From: Candidatus Fermentibacterota bacterium
Lineage (GTDB): Bacteria; Fermentibacterota; Fermentibacteria; Fermentibacterales; JCC-6
Reading direction: 5' to 3'
NCBI GenBank assembly: GCA_030607835.1
Contig: JAUWJE010000082.1
Span: 1-7,656 of the forward strand
DNA length: 7,656 nt
The first letter of the stretch is position 1. Each line of letters opens with the position of its first letter. The position numbers and the translations under genes were made by a program. Shown here piece by piece: positions 4,369-7,656 of the stretch. The notes beneath the pieces are model-generated. The model made no database searches. It was given only the letters and a program-made list of their open reading frames with translations, and was not told where the DNA came from.

Positions 4369-7136
4369 ACTACAAGGACACAATACAATTGCCCAGAACC
4401 GGCTTCTCCATGAAAGGCAATCTTATTGCGAAGGAGCCTGAAGTGCTGGAGGAGTGGAGTAAGGAAGATCTTTACGGCAAAATTAGGCAAGCGCGAATGG
4501 GGAGCCCTTTATTCATTCTCCATGATGGACCTCCCTACGCGAACGGGCACGTTCATCTCGGAACAGCTCTCAACAAAATACTGAAGGATTTCATAGTCAA
4601 GTCATATACGATGATGGGGTACGATTCACCATACGTTCCAGGCTGGGATTGCCACGGCATGCCCATTGAACATCATGTCATGGGAAATCAGCCGGAAGGT
4701 GGAAAGCATCTTACGCTGGAAGAGATAAGAAAGAAATGCCGCGAATATGCCGCTGAATTTGTAGGAGTACAGAGGGAGGAGTTCAAGAGACTTGGAGTAT
4801 TCGGTCTCTGGGACAAACCCTATCTCACTATGAGTACTGATTATGAATCAGGCATTGTCAGGGCTTTTGGTGAGCTTGTCAAACGTAATTATGTCTATCA
4901 GGGGCTTCGTCCAATACACTGGTGCATGAAGTGCGGAACAGCACTGGCTGAAGCCGAAGTGGAATACGGAGACCATCCTTCTCCCTCAGGCTACGTGGCA
5001 TTTCAGCAGGATAATCCTGAGGAATGGAAGAAGGCAGGTGTTCCCGAAGGAACCAGACCGGTTATCTGGACAACAACTCCATGGACATTGCCGGCTAACC
5101 TGGCTGTTGCGCTTCATCCCAACGAAAAATACGTAATAGTCACAGAGGATGGAGACAACTTCCTTGTTGCAATGAAAAGAGCCGGGGCTTTCATGAAAGA
5201 AGCCGGCATTGAAGGCACAGTTCTTGAAAAACCTGTCTTCACCGGCAGCGAACTTGAAGGTCTACTGTTGAAGCATCCTCTGCTTGAGGGCAGAACATCC
5301 ATAATGATACTGGCGGACCATGTGACAATGGCGGATGGTACCGGCTGTGTTCACACTGCTCCGGGACACGGTGCTGAAGATTTTATCGTCGGACTGAAAT
5401 ACGGTCTGGAGATATTCAGCCCTGTAACCGAAAACGGCACCTTCTCTGATGCTGCGGGAAAATACGCAGACCTGCATGTATTCAAGGCGAATCCGGTCAT
5501 AATTGACGATCTGAAGCACTCAGGGCATCTTGTGACTGACAGGAAGGATATCAAGCACAGTTACCCGCATTGCTGGCGCTGCAAGAAACCGCTCATCTTC
5601 AGGGCTACCAGACAGTTTTTCCTTAGCCTTTCCCATGAGGATCTGAAGAAGCGTGTTCTCGAACGAGTCGAGGAAATATCATGGCATCCTGCCTGGGGTC
5701 ATGAACGCATGCGGAACATGATGGAAGTACGTCCGGATTGGTGCCTCTCAAGGCAGAGATCCTGGGGTGTCGCTCTCCCTGTCTTTACATGTCCGGATTG
5801 CGGTAAACCGGTTTTTGATCATGAGGTGATCGACGCCGTTGCTGATCTGATATCGAAGAAAGGATCCGATATCTGGTTCGAGCTTGATCCATCCGAATTG
5901 TTCAAACTTGCTGGCAAAGAGGCTGAATGCCAGTTCTGCGGCGGGCGTAATCTCGAGAGAGTGGATGACATACTGGATGTATGGTTTGACAGTTCTCTGA
6001 GTCATTACAACGTGCTTACGCAAAAACACGGGCTTTCCCGCCCCGCAGCGGTTTATCTGGAAGCGACCGACCAGCATCGTGGCTGGTTCGGATTAAGCCT
6101 TGTAACCAGTGAGGCGCTCGGTATGAGCAGACCTGCCGATAACATTATTACTCACGGTCTCATTCAGGATAAAACCGGAAGGAAGATGTCCAAATCCATC
6201 GGTAACGTTATTTCTCCTTTGAAGGTTATAGACAGGCAGGGAGCGGATATACTCCGACTCTGGTTTGGAAGTGTGGATTACACATCCGATTTCAGAGCAG
6301 AACTCTCGCAGCTGGATGATGCAAGAGAGGCTTACAGGAAACTTCGCAATACTCTCCGGTTCATGCTGGGCAACCTTGGAGAATTTGATGTAATCGATCT
6401 TGATCCATCGAAACTTGAGGGTTTTGACAGGTATATTTACTTGCGCTTCAGAGAGCTCTACAGATTCTGCATCGAAGAGTATCGGAAATTCCAGTTCCAC
6501 AGAGTGTATCGGGAGTTACGGAACTTTGCGGTTATCAGCCTTTCAGGTCAATATCTGGATATGAGGAAAGACAGACTGTACTGCGGAGATACAGATGCTG
6601 CTTCAACAAGAATGACCAGACAGGTTCTTGCCTATATGCTGAAGAACCTTGTGAAACTTCTTGCTCCACTGATTCCATTCACGGCTGAAGAGGCATGGAG
6701 GGAACTGCCGGACTGTCTTAAAGAAGATATAGACAGCGTGCATCTTGCTCTCTATTCTAATGATGTAATTCTTGTCGATTCGGATCAGGATAAAGAAGAA
6801 CTCGATTCATGGGAAACATATATCGAGATACGGAAACTTGTTCTGAAGGAACTCGAGGAGAAAAGAGCCAGTGGTGAGATAGGCGGTGGTCTGGACGCCG
6901 AGATCCACCTTACTGTTCCTGAGGGAATGCTCAACAGCGCCAACGGGGAAGACTGGGCTGATTTCCTTATCGTATCTCAGGTGCATGTAACCGCAGGAGA
7001 AGAGATTTCTGTATCAGTTGAGAAGGCCGAGGGGTCCAAATGCAACCGCTGCTGGAAGATACTTCCCGAAGTCGGGACTCTTGATCCTGATGATGTCTGT
7101 TTCAGGTGTGCAGGTGTTCTGGAGGGCAGGATCTGA
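4365..7136 (+). CDS. ileS: Isoleucyl-tRNA synthetase (type 1, bacterial)
   Basis: IleS joins isoleucine to tRNA-Ile in the cytosol using ATP. This 923-residue protein is close to the E. coli length (938) and appears complete. It opens with the family's YKDTIQLPRTGFSMKGNL stretch (3-20). The class I signature is at 54-73 (DGPPYANG...HLGT...NKILKD), where HIGH reads HLGT (64-67). The CP1 editing domain shows TTTPWTLPAN (236-245) and HTAPGHGAEDF (330-340). Other conserved stretches are SRQRSWGVALP (462-472), DVWFDSS (538-544) and DQHRGWF (569-575). KMSKS is at 607-611. The C-terminal zinc finger is Cys893/896/912/915. Further CxxC pairs are at 187/190, 403/406, 476/479 and 522/525. The GTG start overlaps the upstream stop and has a strong Shine-Dalgarno sequence. 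lspA follows with no gap, as in many bacteria. The identification is essentially certain. Confidence 0.98.
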   Translation: MNYKDTIQLPRTGFSMKGNLIAKEPEVLEEWSKEDLYGKIRQARMGSPLFILHDGPPYANGHVHLGTALNKILKDFIVKSYTMMGYDSPYVPGWDCHGMPIEHHVMGNQPEGGKHLTLEEIRKKCREYAAEFVGVQREEFKRLGVFGLWDKPYLTMSTDYESGIVRAFGELVKRNYVYQGLRPIHWCMKCGTALAEAEVEYGDHPSPSGYVAFQQDNPEEWKKAGVPEGTRPVIWTTTPWTLPANLAVALHPNEKYVIVTEDGDNFLVAMKRAGAFMKEAGIEGTVLEKPVFTGSELEGLLLKHPLLEGRTSIMILADHVTMADGTGCVHTAPGHGAEDFIVGLKYGLEIFSPVTENGTFSDAAGKYADLHVFKANPVIIDDLKHSGHLVTDRKDIKHSYPHCWRCKKPLIFRATRQFFLSLSHEDLKKRVLERVEEISWHPAWGHERMRNMMEVRPDWCLSRQRSWGVALPVFTCPDCGKPVFDHEVIDAVADLISKKGSDIWFELDPSELFKLAGKEAECQFCGGRNLERVDDILDVWFDSSLSHYNVLTQKHGLSRPAAVYLEATDQHRGWFGLSLVTSEALGMSRPADNIITHGLIQDKTGRKMSKSIGNVISPLKVIDRQGADILRLWFGSVDYTSDFRAELSQLDDAREAYRKLRNTLRFMLGNLGEFDVIDLDPSKLEGFDRYIYLRFRELYRFCIEEYRKFQFHRVYRELRNFAVISLSGQYLDMRKDRLYCGDTDAASTRMTRQVLAYMLKNLVKLLAPLIPFTAEEAWRELPDCLKEDIDSVHLALYSNDVILVDSDQDKEELDSWETYIEIRKLVLKELEEKRASGEIGGGLDAEIHLTVPEGMLNSANGEDWADFLIVSQVHVTAGEEISVSVEKAEGSKCNRCWKILPEVGTLDPDDVCFRCAGVLEGRI

Positions 7137-7622
7137 ATGACTGATGCAAGCAGGAGAACTTACGGATATCTCACTGCGCTGGCTGTGCTTGCAATTGATC
7201 AGCTGACTAAAAGACTTGCGCTTGGTTCTCTTGATCTTCATCAGCCGGTTTCGGTAATAGGTAATTTATTAAGGTTTACTCTTGCATGGAATCAGGGAGC
7301 GGCTTTCAGTATGTCATGGGGAGGGCCTATGGTTCTGACCGTCTTCACTGCAATAGCGGTCATCTTGATCTCAGTTTTCATCTGGCGGATAAAGAATCAT
7401 GCACCACTATTTCTCATTGCGCTCGGAGGCATACTCGGAGGCGCAGCGGGAAATCTTCTTGACAGATTCTTCTACGGGAAAGTGGTTGATTTCATCGATA
7501 TCGGATCGAACGGCTGGCGCTGGCCTACCTTCAATGTCGCGGATATCGCTATAACTATTGGCGGGATACTTCTTGTCATCCTTTACAGGGGCAGTGCAAA
7601 GAGAAATCCGGAGGCTGTTTAA
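7137..7622 (+). CDS. lspA: Lipoprotein signal peptidase (signal peptidase II)
   Basis: LspA is an inner-membrane aspartyl protease that removes signal peptides from diacylglyceryl-modified prolipoproteins. The protein is 161 residues, normal for the family (about 160-170). It has four hydrophobic segments, near 10-27, 64-83, 90-106 and 132-150. All conserved boxes are visible: DQLTK (21-25), the NQGAAFS box (52-58), GGAAGNLLDR (101-110), VVDFID (116-121) and FNVADIAI (132-139). The catalytic aspartates are expected to be Asp118 and Asp136. The ATG directly follows the ileS TGA, with GGAGGG (7121-7126) about ten bases upstream, so the two genes are co-transcribed and probably translationally coupled. 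It implies that lipoproteins are processed in this organism. Nothing looks degraded. Confidence 0.97.
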   Translation: MTDASRRTYGYLTALAVLAIDQLTKRLALGSLDLHQPVSVIGNLLRFTLAWNQGAAFSMSWGGPMVLTVFTAIAVILISVFIWRIKNHAPLFLIALGGILGGAAGNLLDRFFYGKVVDFIDIGSNGWRWPTFNVADIAITIGGILLVILYRGSAKRNPEAV

Positions 7623-7637
7623 ATAGAAGCCATTAGA

Positions 7638-7656
7638 ATGACTTCAAGGACTGTGA
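7638..7656 (+). CDS. Possible start of a further gene (cut by the window edge)
   Basis: An ATG lies 15 bases after the lspA stop and stays open for six codons (MTSRTV) to the edge. The only ribosome-binding candidate is a weak AGAAG (7625-7629). Genes commonly following lspA include rluD-type pseudouridine synthases, but these few codons identify nothing. The call rests on the tight spacing of the operon. Confidence 0.2.

Noticed and set aside
5783..5947. Extra CxxC pairs in IleS (Cys476/479 and 522/525) as an inserted novel zinc domain.
   Set aside because: Cysteine pairs at this place are, to my knowledge, common in type-1 IleS of many bacteria, and the length is normal.

Overview
The window reads as ordinary, densely packed bacterial chromosome. 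All genes are on the + strand, Shine-Dalgarno sequences are strong, and start and stop codons often overlap (GTGA) or abut (TGA then ATG). I see no mobile element, CRISPR array, tRNA or rRNA. Base composition looks moderate. The IleS is a bacterial type-1 enzyme and LspA indicates a lipoprotein-making bacterium. The phylum cannot be fixed from this; an uncultured, non-Firmicute lineage is a guess.

Layout: (1) Positions 1-161 hold the C-terminal part of a Trm112/YcaR-like four-cysteine zinc-ribbon protein. (2) From 158 (or 182) to 3016 runs a large STAND-type AAA_16 ATPase followed by about nine TPR-like repeats of roughly 40 residues, with no recognisable effector domain. (3) From 3099 to 3683 lies a four-helix membrane protein with a Pro/Ala/Glu-rich tail, of unknown function. 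(4) A GC-rich intrinsic terminator (3711-3735) closes this block, and a plausible sigma70-type promoter starts immediately after it. (5) Positions 3817-7622 form a tight operon: a shortened, diverged purine-nucleoside-phosphorylase-like protein, isoleucyl-tRNA synthetase (ileS) and signal peptidase II (lspA). One further gene may begin at the right edge.

How the genes relate: ileS-lspA is a common bacterial pairing of translation and lipoprotein maturation genes. The PNP-like gene sits just behind the promoter, and its stop overlaps the ileS start, so IleS synthesis is probably translationally coupled to it. This small protein is the most unusual item. It keeps the family's structural signature (DHI, PL, GPRFP and TPAE motifs) but lacks the N-terminal phosphate-binding part and seems to have lost the purine-contacting residues. 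The first block (zinc ribbon, STAND-TPR, membrane protein) could be a sensing or scaffolding unit, but nothing in the sequence shows its ligand or output.

I found no convincing complete new system. The PNP-like/ileS arrangement and the effector-less STAND-TPR protein are the two leads worth following.
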